Shown here piece by piece: positions 28,283 through 36,940 of a stretch of DNA of 64,000 bases. How positions within the stretch are numbered: position 1 is the stretch's first letter; the number at the start of each line of letters is the position of its first letter. The notes beneath the pieces were generated by a model that was given only the letters and a program-made list of their open reading frames with translations, was not told where the DNA came from and searched no databases. The position numbers and the translations under genes are program-made. The stretch spans positions 62,001 to 126,000 of the forward strand of contig NZ_RHNS01000003.1 of NCBI RefSeq assembly GCF_003946305.1, written 5' to 3'. The DNA comes from Lacticaseibacillus porcinae (GTDB taxonomy: Bacteria > Bacillota > Bacilli > Lactobacillales > Lactobacillaceae).

Positions 28283-29095
28283 CTAAAGGTCCCCTTCGAC
28301 ATCATATTTTCGCTGTTTTGCCACTTGAATCAATAAGTCAGGTTTTTGATCCCATCCAGTGGGAATGACTGAAGCCACACCGTCTTCCACCAACAATAAT
28401 TCCCCAGCACCATGAAATGCAACATACGGCGGCATACCCATCGGTCGTAAATTGAAGTTATCGACATCGATAAAAGGGACTCGCTCATGATTCCAATGTG
28501 ACAATGAGATCTCAGTTTGCGGCGTATGGCCAAAGATTTGCTTGCGATATTTCAGGTTTGGACGATCCATCAATAAATTTGGCCGTAACCACAACGGCGA
28601 GCCAGTTTGATCGAAGCCGCCATCTTGAATCGAGTCCCGTCGCTCTAGTGTATCGATTGCATCAAGGTGATTTGGCGTCAACGGTTTTAAATACCAAGGT
28701 TGCAAGCCTTCACCTTGGGCAAAACCAGCATGTGACACTAAAATACCATCTAGTAAGTAGGCCACCTGGAGATCCAACGCCATCAGTTTGGCCTTAACTT
28801 GCGAGCGGTCAAATCGCAGTGAATAAACTCGCGTATGGTCCACTAAATATGGCGCATCGTGGTTGCCAAGCAACATCACGATTTCTAAGCCCGTCGCTTG
28901 TTGTCGTTGTTTCCATGCAAGCAGCGCGTCAAGTTCACTTAAGTACAATTCGGTGTCTTGTTGGCAATACCAATCATCCACATAATCCCCGACAAAGATG
29001 ATCCGTTGAACGCCTTGCGTTTGAATCGCAACATCCACCAACGGTAAGATCACACGAACTTTCAAATGCAGATCACCGACAATCAAAGTTTTCAT
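28283..29095 (-). CDS. calcineurin-like metallophosphoesterase
   Basis: 270 residues with the binuclear metal motifs GDLHLK, FVGDYVDDWY, LLGNHDAPYL, VSHAGF and FGHTPQ. A second, only distantly similar phosphoesterase beside 27369-28094. Start at 29095 behind AGGAGG, overlapping the preceding 102-residue gene by 23 bp, which points to coupling with it and with the HipA-like kinase gene. Substrate unknown: phosphoprotein, nucleotide or nucleic acid end. Confidence 0.85.
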   Translation of the reverse strand: MKTLIVGDLHLKVRVILPLVDVAIQTQGVQRIIFVGDYVDDWYCQQDTELYLSELDALLAWKQRQQATGLEIVMLLGNHDAPYLVDHTRVYSLRFDRSQVKAKLMALDLQVAYLLDGILVSHAGFAQGEGLQPWYLKPLTPNHLDAIDTLERRDSIQDGGFDQTGSPLWLRPNLLMDRPNLKYRKQIFGHTPQTEISLSHWNHERVPFIDVDNFNLRPMGMPPYVAFHGAGELLLVEDGVASVIPTGWDQKPDLLIQVAKQRKYDVEGDL

Positions 29096-29381
29096 TTGAG
29101 TCCTCCTCGAATACCACCGTTAAATTTGGCTTGAACGGGATCCAACTGATCGCCCCACCAGTTTGCGTGATCACGTCACGGATTCCAAGATTTCCGGTCA
29201 AATCGGCATAGGCTTTCAACAATAGCAGCAGTTGCCCGACTGCCGGTTGATGAAAAACTTTGGGAAAGGCTAACTCAGCCATTTGCTGATCAGAAGCATC
29301 AATGCTGACAATTTGACTTTGATCAGCATTCAACGTCACCGTTAGAAAAGGGGTTTCCCGCACTTTAAAGATCACTTGCAC
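29073..29381 (-). CDS. 102-residue partner of the HipA-like kinase
   Basis: Starts with GTG at 29381, inside the end of the kinase gene, behind GGGAGG. This gives a 102-residue protein that overlaps the kinase gene by 17 bp and the phosphoesterase gene by 23 bp. A longer frame upstream is a shadow of the kinase gene. The protein is beta-rich (VIFKVRETPFLTVTLNADQ...) and ends EEDSNENFDCR. No family recognised. HipA-type kinases often have a short partner encoded next to them, but typical HipB is a helix-turn-helix protein, which this is not. Confidence 0.6.
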   Translation of the reverse strand: MQVIFKVRETPFLTVTLNADQSQIVSIDASDQQMAELAFPKVFHQPAVGQLLLLLKAYADLTGNLGIRDVITQTGGAISWIPFKPNLTVVFEEDSNENFDCR

Positions 29382-30417
29382 TGCAATCCTCCCATAAAGC
29401 TTGTGTTTTTGGATCAGCAAGGACTCGTAACAACACATTTGCTTTGGTCCGCGCATACCAGTATAGCTGTGGCGCTTTGAACTGCACTTCTTCGCAGAGA
29501 TCATTTAACCGATTCGTCAACGTTCGGTGATCAATTTGAAACGGCATGAAACCATTATTCAACAACTCTTTCACATTATCTTCAAAGCGCGTCCGATTCC
29601 CAAAAATCCCGCCACGAGTCCGAATCACGTCATTAGCATAATCTTGTTCGAGTTCAACCTCTCCCAACTGCAATTTTCCAGATCCAAACTGTGCATTGAT
29701 GCGATCCGTCCAATACATCGGCAAGCACCGCCCATAATCGAAGTTCAACGGATGCACCAGCCCATTAAGGCGTTGAATCATCACAAAGTTCCCCATATTT
29801 TGCTTGCGGTCAGTGTTGCCAACCAACAAGTCAAATCCTGCTTGTTGCACCAAAAAGCGTTTGGCATGTTCCGGTGATACCCCGTAGCGTTGATAATAAT
29901 CGATCAAATGAAGTAAGGTCTGTTGATTATCACCACAGTCAGCAACGTTGTGGGCAAATTCTTCCATGGTCACTGCATAATGTTCATAAATCTCAGGGTT
30001 CGGTGAATCATTAGCCAAAATCACTTCCAACCCATCATCACCTAAGAAATTCGGTGCACTGGAGCCGGTAATTTGACGTCCATGTTCTTGAATGACTTCA
30101 AAACTGTATGACAAACGCGACAAGAACGCTTCATGATGAAAGTTATTCGTCAAATACGCCGTGATCACCTCTGAAATCGAGGGATACTGAAAATCATATT
30201 CTGGTTTAAAGTGACGTTGACGATCGCGATGGTCGTCTAATTTCACACAACGTTCAAATACCTGATCACCGAATTTAGTGTATACCATGCCTTTGCGCTG
30301 ATTGCCCTTGAATCGTGAATCACCAAATGGTCGCTGACTCAAGACCATCAATGAACCGTCATCATCAGCGTGAGTACCCTGGGCATAAGCCTGATTTAAA
30401 TAAGAATTTGCGTTCAT
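29365..30417 (-). CDS. HipA-like Ser/Thr protein kinase
   Basis: 350 residues from the ATG at 30417 (behind AAGGAG; the frame upstream has no ribosome site). Residues 195-210 read FDLLVGNTDRKQNMGN, the HipA/CtkA catalytic loop GNxDRxxxN, with Asp203 as the likely base and Asn207 as a metal ligand. Residues 222-229 contain HPLNFDYG, the DFG-like metal motif. HipA kinases phosphorylate translation factors or tRNA synthetases and are toxins in HipBA modules; other members are not toxins. The N-terminal 120 residues do not resemble the usual HipA N-subdomain, so it is a divergent member. It heads the minus-strand set of kinase, 102-residue protein and phosphoesterases. Confidence 0.7.
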   Translation of the reverse strand: MNANSYLNQAYAQGTHADDDGSLMVLSQRPFGDSRFKGNQRKGMVYTKFGDQVFERCVKLDDHRDRQRHFKPEYDFQYPSISEVITAYLTNNFHHEAFLSRLSYSFEVIQEHGRQITGSSAPNFLGDDGLEVILANDSPNPEIYEHYAVTMEEFAHNVADCGDNQQTLLHLIDYYQRYGVSPEHAKRFLVQQAGFDLLVGNTDRKQNMGNFVMIQRLNGLVHPLNFDYGRCLPMYWTDRINAQFGSGKLQLGEVELEQDYANDVIRTRGGIFGNRTRFEDNVKELLNNGFMPFQIDHRTLTNRLNDLCEEVQFKAPQLYWYARTKANVLLRVLADPKTQALWEDCSASDL

Positions 30418-30633
30418 TGTGGACTCCTTTCTCCTCGGTGTGTAAAAGCATACATCTGAGTTTACAAAATTGCAAGCGGTTTTTGAATATATTTTATATC
30501 TATTTTTCAAATAACTTTATATATACGTTTTTCGCCTTAAGAAATTCAATGTATTAGGAGAGGTTTTGACGTATTTTTGACCAAACCTTCGCCACCCGTT
30601 ACAATGAATTTGAAGCAATCCAAGGAGAAAAAG
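30418..30633. promoter_or_regulatory. divergent promoter region
   Basis: AT-rich 216 bp separating the HipA-like gene (-) from the repeat protein (+), so promoters in both directions are expected here. I could not choose specific boxes with confidence. Confidence 0.4.
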
Positions 30634-31095
30634 ATGGAAACTCGCAACGAAAAGTTTCGCCGCTTAGCGCAAAAGCGCATGAGCACGCTGTATCAAGATA
30701 TGAACAAAATCGCCAATCTAGCCAACAACACCCGCTATGAAGCTACCGCAGCAGACATTGAAGAACTCGCGACGAAATATCATACCCAAGGCCTTAACAT
30801 ACGGGCATATTTTGATGCGCCAATGACCTTATGGAACGAACTACCAACTGATTTCACTTTCGACAATACGGTGCCGCCAGTCAACGCTCAAAAACACATT
30901 TTATTCCGCGAGTTAGCAACAAAACGAATGGAAAATGTCTTTTTAGACGCCCGCTTGATCGTGAATCTCAGCAATAAAAGCAATTACACCTTCTCGCCAC
31001 AGGAAGTCGATTTATTGATGGATGGTTATGAAAACAAAGGCATTGAAGTCTTCAATCGCTTCATGCCTTTGAAAACCGAATTTCGATTCAACTGA
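30634..31095 (+). CDS. protein built of two copies of a ~55-residue repeat
   Basis: 153 residues from ATG 30634, behind AAGGAG; the frame upstream lacks a start site. Residues 6-58 and 84-142 are copies of one unit: F-R-x-L-A-x-K-R-M, then D-x-x-x-I-x-N-L-x-N-x-x-x-Y, a helix with acidic residues, and Y-x-x-x-G near the end. The unit is probably helical. Single copies of a similar pattern (NLSN...Y with a following EEV) occur in phage and plasmid proteins, as far as I recall; function unknown. It is divergent from the HipA-like set and closed by a strong terminator. Confidence 0.65.
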   Translation: METRNEKFRRLAQKRMSTLYQDMNKIANLANNTRYEATAADIEELATKYHTQGLNIRAYFDAPMTLWNELPTDFTFDNTVPPVNAQKHILFRELATKRMENVFLDARLIVNLSNKSNYTFSPQEVDLLMDGYENKGIEVFNRFMPLKTEFRFN

Positions 31096-31106
31096 TTGCG
31101 AACACA

Positions 31107-31152
31107 AAAATCCCCACAACTTTCGAAGAATTCGAAAGTTGTGGGGATTTGA
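31107..31152. terminator. bidirectional terminator
   Basis: AATCCCCACAACTTTCGAA/TTCGAAAGTTGTGGGGATT, a near-perfect 19-bp stem. It lies between the repeat protein (+) and glmM (-) and marks the right edge of the accessory island. Confidence 0.85.
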
Positions 31153-31163
31153 TTTATTGAAGG

Positions 31164-32516
31164 TTACTTGTTGCCCATCACTTGTTCGACGACGTCGACA
31201 ATGCTATCGACATATTCGTTGACCAATGCTTCAGTCTTGGCTTCTGCCATCACACGCAACAACGCTTCAGTACCGGAAGGACGGACCAACACGCGGCCGT
31301 CGCCAGCCATTTTAGCTTCAACGTCTTCAATGGCAGCTTGAATTTCTGGATATTGTTTCCAGTTGTTCTTGTCGGCTACTGGTACGTTGACCAACTTTTG
31401 TGGATAAGTGGTGACTGGCGCTGCTAATTCAGATAATGGTTTGCCAGTTTGGGCCATCACATGCAACAATTGGATCCCAGTTAACATGCCGTCCCCTGTG
31501 TTGTGGTAATCTGACAAAATCACGTGACCTGATTGTTCGCCGCCGATGTTGTAGCCATTGGCGCGCATTTCTTCAGAAACATGACGATCGCCAACTGCCG
31601 TTTGCACAGACTTCATGCCGTTAGCTTCAAGGGCTTTGTACATGCCGAGGTTAGACATCACCGTGGTCACGACTGTATCTTTTTTCAACCGGCCTTGGGA
31701 TTTCATGTAACTGCCTAAAACAAACATGATCTTGTCGCCATCGACGATTTGACCATTTTCATCAACGGCGATACAACGATCGCCATCGCCATCAAAAGCT
31801 AAACCGACTTGCGCACCAGATTCGACAACAAACTTCGCTAACGCTTCTGGATGGGTAGAGCCGACGCCTTTGTTGATGTTGATGCCATCAGGCTTGGTGG
31901 CCATGGTTTCAAATTCAGTATCAAGATCTGCAAACAAACGTGATACTAACCCACTAGTGGCACCGTTGGCAGCATCTAAGCACACATGAATGCCAGCTAA
32001 ATCGTCAGATAAGGTTTGTTCCAAAAATTGAGTATACTTCAAGGCGCCTTCTGGATATTCAGTAACCGAACCTAACCCTTCTGCAGAAGGACGTGGCAAG
32101 GTGTCTTCTGGGGCATCAAGCAACGCTTCGATTTCATCTTCAGTGTCGTCAGATAACTTAAAGCCATCAGGACCGAAGAATTTGATCCCGTTATCTTGAG
32201 CGGGGTTATGTGAAGCTGAGATCTGGATCCCAGCAGCAGCGCTTTGCACGCGGATCAAGTACGCAACAGCAGGCGTGGTGATGACGCCTAAGTTCAACAC
32301 TTCAATGCCGACAGACAATAACCCAGCCGTCAAGGCACTGGCTAACATTTCACCGCTGGCCCGAGTGTCGCGTGCGACTAACACTTTAGGGGTTTTGTCT
32401 TGGTTGTGTTGGGTCAACACATAACCACCACAACGCCCTAAACGAAAGGCCATTTCTGGCGTTAATTCAGAGTTGGCCACGCCACGCACACCATCGGTAC
32501 CAAAATACTTTGTCAT
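31164..32516 (-). CDS. glmM: phosphoglucosamine mutase
   Basis: 450 residues. GlmM interconverts glucosamine 6- and 1-phosphate on the way to UDP-GlcNAc. The phosphoserine loop [20 protein letters not shown] (split by the catalytic Ser near residue 100), the metal loop [14 protein letters not shown], the sugar loop GGEQSGH and the phosphate loop [12 protein letters not shown] are all present. Third gene of the cdaA-cdaR-glmM operon, an order conserved in Firmicutes, where GlmM is reported to bind and restrain CdaA. Confidence 0.96.
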   Translation of the reverse strand: MTKYFGTDGVRGVANSELTPEMAFRLGRCGGYVLTQHNQDKTPKVLVARDTRASGEMLASALTAGLLSVGIEVLNLGVITTPAVAYLIRVQSAAAGIQISASHNPAQDNGIKFFGPDGFKLSDDTEDEIEALLDAPEDTLPRPSAEGLGSVTEYPEGALKYTQFLEQTLSDDLAGIHVCLDAANGATSGLVSRLFADLDTEFETMATKPDGININKGVGSTHPEALAKFVVESGAQVGLAFDGDGDRCIAVDENGQIVDGDKIMFVLGSYMKSQGRLKKDTVVTTVMSNLGMYKALEANGMKSVQTAVGDRHVSEEMRANGYNIGGEQSGHVILSDYHNTGDGMLTGIQLLHVMAQTGKPLSELAAPVTTYPQKLVNVPVADKNNWKQYPEIQAAIEDVEAKMAGDGRVLVRPSGTEALLRVMAEAKTEALVNEYVDSIVDVVEQVMGNK

Positions 32517-32537
32517 TTTAAAAAGTCCTCATTTCTA

Positions 32538-33632
32538 TTAGTCATTTGCACTACTGCTGTCGCTAGCGGAATCACTTTCGCTAGTGCTGCTACTGCTACT
32601 ACTTGAGCTGCTACTACTTGATTTAGCGCTGGAAGATGAACTGGCGCTTGAGTTATTGCTGCTTCCATTATCAGAGACTGAATATTGCACCTTGATGCTT
32701 TGCGGTGAAAAATCCGTCAATTTCGGAAACAGCTTGGCCAGCGTCAAGGTTTTAGTTTGGGAACTGGAAATATCAGAGATATCCACCGGCACATTCAATT
32801 CGTCGATGCCTTTGAGCACCGCGCTGGACCCATAAATCGTGATGTTGTTGGTGGTCGTCGTCACTGTGACGGCTTTGCCACTTGGGGCATTGCCAGTTGG
32901 CTTTAAAATCACTGGAACTGATTTTGACGGAATCGAAATCGGTAAGGTCACATGCACCGTTTCTGGAGATACCACCACGTTGACGGTATTGCCATTCTCA
33001 TCTAAGGCTTGTAAGATCACTTCTTGACTCACTGAAGTCTTGGTATCACGTTTCATCACAACGTTTGCGACCACTTGATAAACGCGGTTGATCTCACCTT
33101 TGGCCCCGGTGATCTCAGCAGTGTCTGCAGACAGTTTCTCGTTGCCAACTGAATAACCAGGGGCGAGGGAATCTTTGTTGTAATGCACTTGGATCGGCAT
33201 CCGGCGAGTTTTACGATCTTGGATCTTCACGGTAATGGTTTGCGGCTTGATCTTATAGGTCAAGTCTTTGTTTAACCCAGTTTCCGTCAACCGCACTTTA
33301 TGGGTGCCAACAGAAAGATTTTGCAAGTTTGCTAAGATCCGGAAGTTTTGAGTGTTGGCAGTCACCGTGACTAATGACGCTGAGCCTTCAATGGTGACTT
33401 TGACTTTTTCTGGATAGCCAGTAATAAAATATTTATCCGTATCGGCGTTGAGTTGTAGCGGCACCGAAATCGTCCGCTTCGCCGTGGCAGTGATGGTGTT
33501 ATCTGTCGACGCGTCTTGGCGCGTGTTATTGATATTTTGCACATTCACATAAGCAAACAACCCGACAGCAAGCAGAAAGGCTAACAAGCGATAAGCCCAT
33601 TTACTTTCCCAAAAATCATTCAACCATTTCAT
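32538..33632 (-). CDS. cdaR: CdaA regulator, YbbR-domain protein
   Basis: 364 residues: one N-terminal membrane helix (AYRLLAFLLAVGLFAYVNV), then extracellular YbbR repeats (recurring V-x-L-G-x/ TVTVKIQDRKTRR-like strands), and a C-terminal tail of about 40 residues made almost only of Ser, with Asp and Asn. YbbR proteins bind CdaA at the membrane and tune c-di-AMP synthesis. The poly-Ser tail is low complexity and probably outside the cell, perhaps in the wall. Overlaps cdaA by 4 bp. Confidence 0.92.
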   Translation of the reverse strand: MKWLNDFWESKWAYRLLAFLLAVGLFAYVNVQNINNTRQDASTDNTITATAKRTISVPLQLNADTDKYFITGYPEKVKVTIEGSASLVTVTANTQNFRILANLQNLSVGTHKVRLTETGLNKDLTYKIKPQTITVKIQDRKTRRMPIQVHYNKDSLAPGYSVGNEKLSADTAEITGAKGEINRVYQVVANVVMKRDTKTSVSQEVILQALDENGNTVNVVVSPETVHVTLPISIPSKSVPVILKPTGNAPSGKAVTVTTTTNNITIYGSSAVLKGIDELNVPVDISDISSSQTKTLTLAKLFPKLTDFSPQSIKVQYSVSDNGSSNNSSASSSSSAKSSSSSSSSSSSSTSESDSASDSSSAND

Positions 33633-34477
33633 CGCTTTTGCCCCCCTTTGCCAAACTTAGAGGTAAACCATGCAACGATCGGACTTTGCTCTTGGGCTTC
33701 GTCTGCAGGAACCAGTTGCGCTGTCAACAACTTCATATAATCTTCGTGGGTCAAATCGCGGATCAAATGGTTGTTGTGAGTGACGGTGACGCCACCAGTT
33801 TCTTCTGAGATCACCACAGTCAGCGCATCAGTCACTTCCGAGATCCCAACAGCTGCACGGTGGCGAGTGCCAAGTTCTTTAGGAATGGCGTTTGATTCAG
33901 ACAACGGTAAATAAGCAGCAGCGACTGCGACGCGATTATCGCGAATGATCACGGCGCCATCATGCAATGGCGTGTTGGGGATGAAAATGTTGATCAAGAG
34001 CTCCCCAGAAATATCGGCATCGATCGGGATCCCAGTTTCGATGTAATCTTCCAAACCGGTATTTTGTTGAATGGTGATCAACGCCCCGATACGACGTTTG
34101 CTCATATACTGGATCGCTTTATCCAGTTGGGCCACCATGCGCTGTTCTTCCACGTGTTGATTGGAGCGAGTCCATGGCAACACCGAGCCACGCCCTAAGT
34201 GTTCCAACCCACGACGAATTTCTGGTTGGAAAATGATCACTAACGCTGGCACTGACCAGGTAATGATCATATCAGTGATGTAGCCCACGGTTTTGAGCTG
34301 TAAGTACCACGACACGATTTTGATGATCGCGATCACGAAGACGCCTTTGAGCAGTTGCACAGCTTTGGTGCCGCGGATCAACATGATCAAACGGTACAGT
34401 GCATACCATACCACCAAAATGTCGATGGCATTGGCGATGGTCGACCACGTCCATAAATGCGTCAGGATTGACTGCAT
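33629..34477 (-). CDS. cdaA: diadenylate cyclase
   Basis: 282 residues with three N-terminal membrane helices and a DAC domain bearing PLHDGAVIIRDNRV (DGA motif) and LGTRHRAAVG (RHR motif), the two catalytic signatures. It makes c-di-AMP from two ATP; this messenger controls potassium and osmolyte balance and wall stress. First gene of the operon. Confidence 0.95.
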   Translation of the reverse strand: MQSILTHLWTWSTIANAIDILVVWYALYRLIMLIRGTKAVQLLKGVFVIAIIKIVSWYLQLKTVGYITDMIITWSVPALVIIFQPEIRRGLEHLGRGSVLPWTRSNQHVEEQRMVAQLDKAIQYMSKRRIGALITIQQNTGLEDYIETGIPIDADISGELLINIFIPNTPLHDGAVIIRDNRVAVAAAYLPLSESNAIPKELGTRHRAAVGISEVTDALTVVISEETGGVTVTHNNHLIRDLTHEDYMKLLTAQLVPADEAQEQSPIVAWFTSKFGKGGQKR

Positions 34478-34809
34478 ACCACGCCCTCCTATTTTTCGTT
34501 TCTGCCAATGATGACAGAATTGATTTTACGCATTATTATACCACGAATTGTTGTGGTAGCCTTGAATTCCATTTCTGTATTGAAACAAAAAAACTTCTGT
34601 ATCAATGACTGTTTGATGAAAACGCGGCCATTGTCATTGAAAATCCGTGATAATTATCACAAAGAGTGGATAAGATGGGCATTTTGCCGCTTTAGTTTCA
34701 GTGGGTGGATACACCCACGATCGCCTGTTTCGCGGCGTTTTCACGGTGTTTACAAAGCATTAGACACAGGTTAAGATAGCCTCAATCACTGATTATAGGA
34801 GCTGAGGAA
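34478..34809. promoter_or_regulatory. divergent promoter region, cdaA and aldehyde dehydrogenase
   Basis: 332 bp without a gene. It contains the perfect palindrome GTGATAATTATCAC (34647-34660), a second perfect inverted repeat GTGGGTG-gata-CACCCAC (34701-34718), a cre-like 12/14 match TGAAAACGCGGCCA (34616-34629), and a promoter for the aldehyde dehydrogenase gene: TTTACA (34749-34754), 17 bp, TAAGAT (34772-34777). Confidence 0.6.
34647..34660. promoter_or_regulatory. Rex- or Crp/Fnr-like operator
   Basis: GTGATAATTATCAC flanked by CC and AA resembles both Rex boxes (TTGTGAnnnnnnTCACAA) and Crp/Fnr sites (TGTGA-N6-TCACA). Rex control of aldehyde/alcohol dehydrogenase genes by NADH is established in Gram-positive bacteria. 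It is centred about 130 bp before the predicted transcript start. Confidence 0.5.
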
Positions 34810-36231
34810 ATGTCAAACAAAGTTACGCAAATGAATCCCCAAGCACAAGTCGAATCCGCTGTCAACGAACTCGTTGAAAATGCCCAAACTGCTTTTAAAG
34901 CTTACCAAAACTTTACGCAAGAACAAGTCGACGCCATTTGTGTCGCGGTGGTCAAAGCCGCTACTGCCCATGCCAAAGACTTAGCCTTCTTGGCTTGGAA
35001 AGAAACTGGTCGTGGCGTCGCTGAAGATAAAGCGATCAAAAATATTTATGCCTCCCAATATATTTGGAACAGCATGAAAAATCAAAAAACTGTTGGCTTG
35101 ATTGAAGAAAGCCCAATGGATCACATTAAAAAATACGCTGAACCGCTTGGCGTCGTTGCTGGTGTGACCCCTGTCACCAACCCAACCTCCACGGTGATCT
35201 TCAAAGCGTTGATGGCGTTAAAGACGCGCAATGCAATCATCTTCGGCTTACATCCACAAGCCCAACAATGTGGCGCGGCCACTTGCAAAATTTTAAACGA
35301 AGCAGCGGTCCGTGCTGGTGCTCCTGATAACTTGATCCAATATATTCATGAACCAAGCATCGAAGCTTCCAGCGCTTTGATGAATCACCAAGGGGTCGCT
35401 TTAGTCTTAGCCACTGGCGGCCCTGGCATGGTCAAAGCCGCATACTCCACTGGTAAGCCTGCTTTAGGTGTCGGCCCTGGTAACGCCCCTGCATACATTG
35501 AAGCTACCGCCGACATTGAAGCGACAGTTAACGACATCACCTTGTCCAAGTCGTTTGATAACTCGATGATCTGTGCTTCTGAAAACTCGATCGTCGTTGA
35601 TCGGGCGATTTACCCACAAATCAAAGCTAGCTTTGAAAAACACCATGCTTACTTTGTGCCAGATGATGAAGTCGAGAAGTTATCCGAAGCAGTCATCGAT
35701 CCTCAACGCCGCACAGTCCGTGGTCCGATCGCTGGTCAATCTGCTGAACACATTGCCAAACTTGCCGGCATCAAAGTTCCTAAAGGCACCAAGTTATTGA
35801 TCGCCAAGCTTGATGGGATCGGCCCGAACTTCTTGTTATCAGGCGAAAAGCTTTGCCCAGTGTTGTCGATGTATATCGCCAATGATCACAAGTCTGGCTT
35901 TGCTTTATGCCACGCCTTGCTTGATTATGGTGGCTTAGGTCATACCGCTGCCATTCACACCCAAAACATGCAACTCGCTGATGAATTCGGCGAACAAATG
36001 CCAGCTTGCCGTGTGTTGGTCAACACCCCTGCCTCATTGGGTGGGATCGGTGGTTTGTTCAACAAACTCGCCCCATCATTGACGCTTGGGACTGGTTCTT
36101 ATGGGAAGAACTCGATTTCTCATAACTTGACTGCCATGGACTTGTTGAACATCAAAACCGTTGCTGGTGCCACTCGCCATCCTAACGAATTGATCGGTGA
36201 ATTGCGTGATTTGATCCACAGCCGCAAGTAA
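34810..36231 (+). CDS. CoA-acylating acetaldehyde dehydrogenase, single domain
   Basis: 473 residues matching the N-terminal half of the bifunctional AdhE: the N-terminal helical part, [44 protein letters not shown] (NAD site), catalytic Cys in [11 protein letters not shown], and a C-terminal segment [19 protein letters not shown] that in AdhE leads to the linker. The iron alcohol dehydrogenase half is absent and no remnant follows, so this is a stand-alone acetaldehyde:CoA oxidoreductase rather than a broken AdhE. It would turn acetyl-CoA into acetaldehyde to reoxidise NADH, needing a separate alcohol dehydrogenase. Start behind GGAG. Confidence 0.9.
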   Translation: MSNKVTQMNPQAQVESAVNELVENAQTAFKAYQNFTQEQVDAICVAVVKAATAHAKDLAFLAWKETGRGVAEDKAIKNIYASQYIWNSMKNQKTVGLIEESPMDHIKKYAEPLGVVAGVTPVTNPTSTVIFKALMALKTRNAIIFGLHPQAQQCGAATCKILNEAAVRAGAPDNLIQYIHEPSIEASSALMNHQGVALVLATGGPGMVKAAYSTGKPALGVGPGNAPAYIEATADIEATVNDITLSKSFDNSMICASENSIVVDRAIYPQIKASFEKHHAYFVPDDEVEKLSEAVIDPQRRTVRGPIAGQSAEHIAKLAGIKVPKGTKLLIAKLDGIGPNFLLSGEKLCPVLSMYIANDHKSGFALCHALLDYGGLGHTAAIHTQNMQLADEFGEQMPACRVLVNTPASLGGIGGLFNKLAPSLTLGTGSYGKNSISHNLTAMDLLNIKTVAGATRHPNELIGELRDLIHSRK

Positions 36232-36344
36232 TCGTATCGTCATTTGAAAAATTTTGCCGAATTTTTGCAGGTCATCATCGTGATGGCCTGTTTTTTTCGC
36301 GGGACGTTGCCTGATCACAAATCTTCAAACAAATATTTCACTGA

Positions 36345-36388
36345 CTGTTACGTAACAGAAAAACCACCAAAATCCTGTTACGTAACAA
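36345..36388. promoter_or_regulatory. tandem TGTTACGTAACA operators upstream of RNA-A
   Basis: Two copies of the palindrome CTGTTACGTAACA, at 36345-36358 and 36375-36388, have centres exactly 30 bp apart, about three helix turns. They lie at about -86 and -56 from the predicted RNA-A start, activator-like positions. I do not recognise the regulator; a GntR-type dimer is possible. Confidence 0.55.
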
Positions 36389-36393
36389 GAAAA

Positions 36394-36431
36394 TGTAATC
36401 GCTTGCAATTAAAATTGTGTGATGCTATATT
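36394..36431 (+). promoter_or_regulatory. RNA-A promoter overlapped by a cre site
   Basis: TTGCAA (36403-36408), 17-bp spacer, TATATT (36426-36431). TGTAATCGCTTGCA at 36394-36407 matches 13 of 14 cre positions and covers the -35 box, so CcpA would be expected to repress it in the presence of preferred sugars. Confidence 0.7.
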
Positions 36432-36437
36432 ATTGTC

Positions 36438-36885
36438 AGGAGAAGTGATCAGCTTAGCGCAGGTTGACCGTACCACTTCATGGCGAGGCGGAAGAGCTTC
36501 GTTAAACCGAATGAGACAGACCCGCAGCGACTCAGCGACTATTACGTTTGGTTGTTGAGCAACGTTGGATCTCTCGTATCAAAGTGCCGGTACTCGAAGG
36601 GCCCCTGTGGGGCTCAAACCAGTGACACCGGGTCGAGTTCCCTATGGCAACATAGGAAGAAAGTGACGCCTGTGTGACGAAAGGCTAATGCATTGCTGAT
36701 TAGTCCCGAACGTGGTCAAGGTTCAATAAACCAAGGCGACGCAGATACGCACTTGCTGTCATCGTGCTAAAACGTAATTGAATCGGCGTCAAAGCCAGAG
36801 GTCCACGAAATGGCGTGCTGTTTCGTGGATTTCCTGCGCCTTCGACCAGAAGAGCGTCTCAACTGCCGTGGTTGAGACGCTTTTT
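36438..36885 (+). ncRNA. RNA-A, structured non-coding RNA, paralogue of RNA-B
   Basis: A 700-bp gap between converging genes holds this free-standing transcript of about 450 nt. It shares with RNA-B the blocks GGTTGACC (36462-36469), a TGAGACAGA-containing block (36509-36523), a GNRA hairpin (36641-36656) followed by AAG, and the TCCACGAAAT hairpin (36802-36829). Other visible helices are GAAGTG/CACTTC (36442-36447/36474-36479), ACTCGA/TCGAGT (36592-36597/36633-36638) enclosing GCCCC/GGGGC, and GACGC/GCGTC (36738-36742/36786-36790). A 65-codon frame inside has no ribosome site and I do not consider it a gene. It is not tmRNA, RNase P RNA, 6S RNA or SRP RNA by their core motifs. Confidence 0.75.
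36854..36885 (+). terminator. terminator of RNA-A
   Basis: GCGTCTCAAC/GTTGAGACGC, a perfect 10-bp stem, then TTTTT. It follows the conserved TCCACGAAAT hairpin. Confidence 0.85.
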
Positions 36886-36940
36886 GAATTGCAACGAAAA
36901 AAATCGCGCCGACGATCTGTCGACGCGAAACTTCAAGTGC

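Noticed and set aside
32540-32660. Ser-codon repeats in cdaR as a tandem repeat or CRISPR-like array
   Set aside because: It is an in-frame low-complexity coding tail with irregular codons, with no spacers.
34810-36231. Truncated adhE pseudogene
   Set aside because: The frame ends cleanly after the complete aldehyde dehydrogenase domain and no alcohol dehydrogenase remnant follows; a natural single-domain enzyme is simpler.
36480-36677. 65-codon frame inside RNA-A
   Set aside because: No ribosome site, no protein-like composition, not shared in frame with RNA-B, and it lies across conserved RNA helices.
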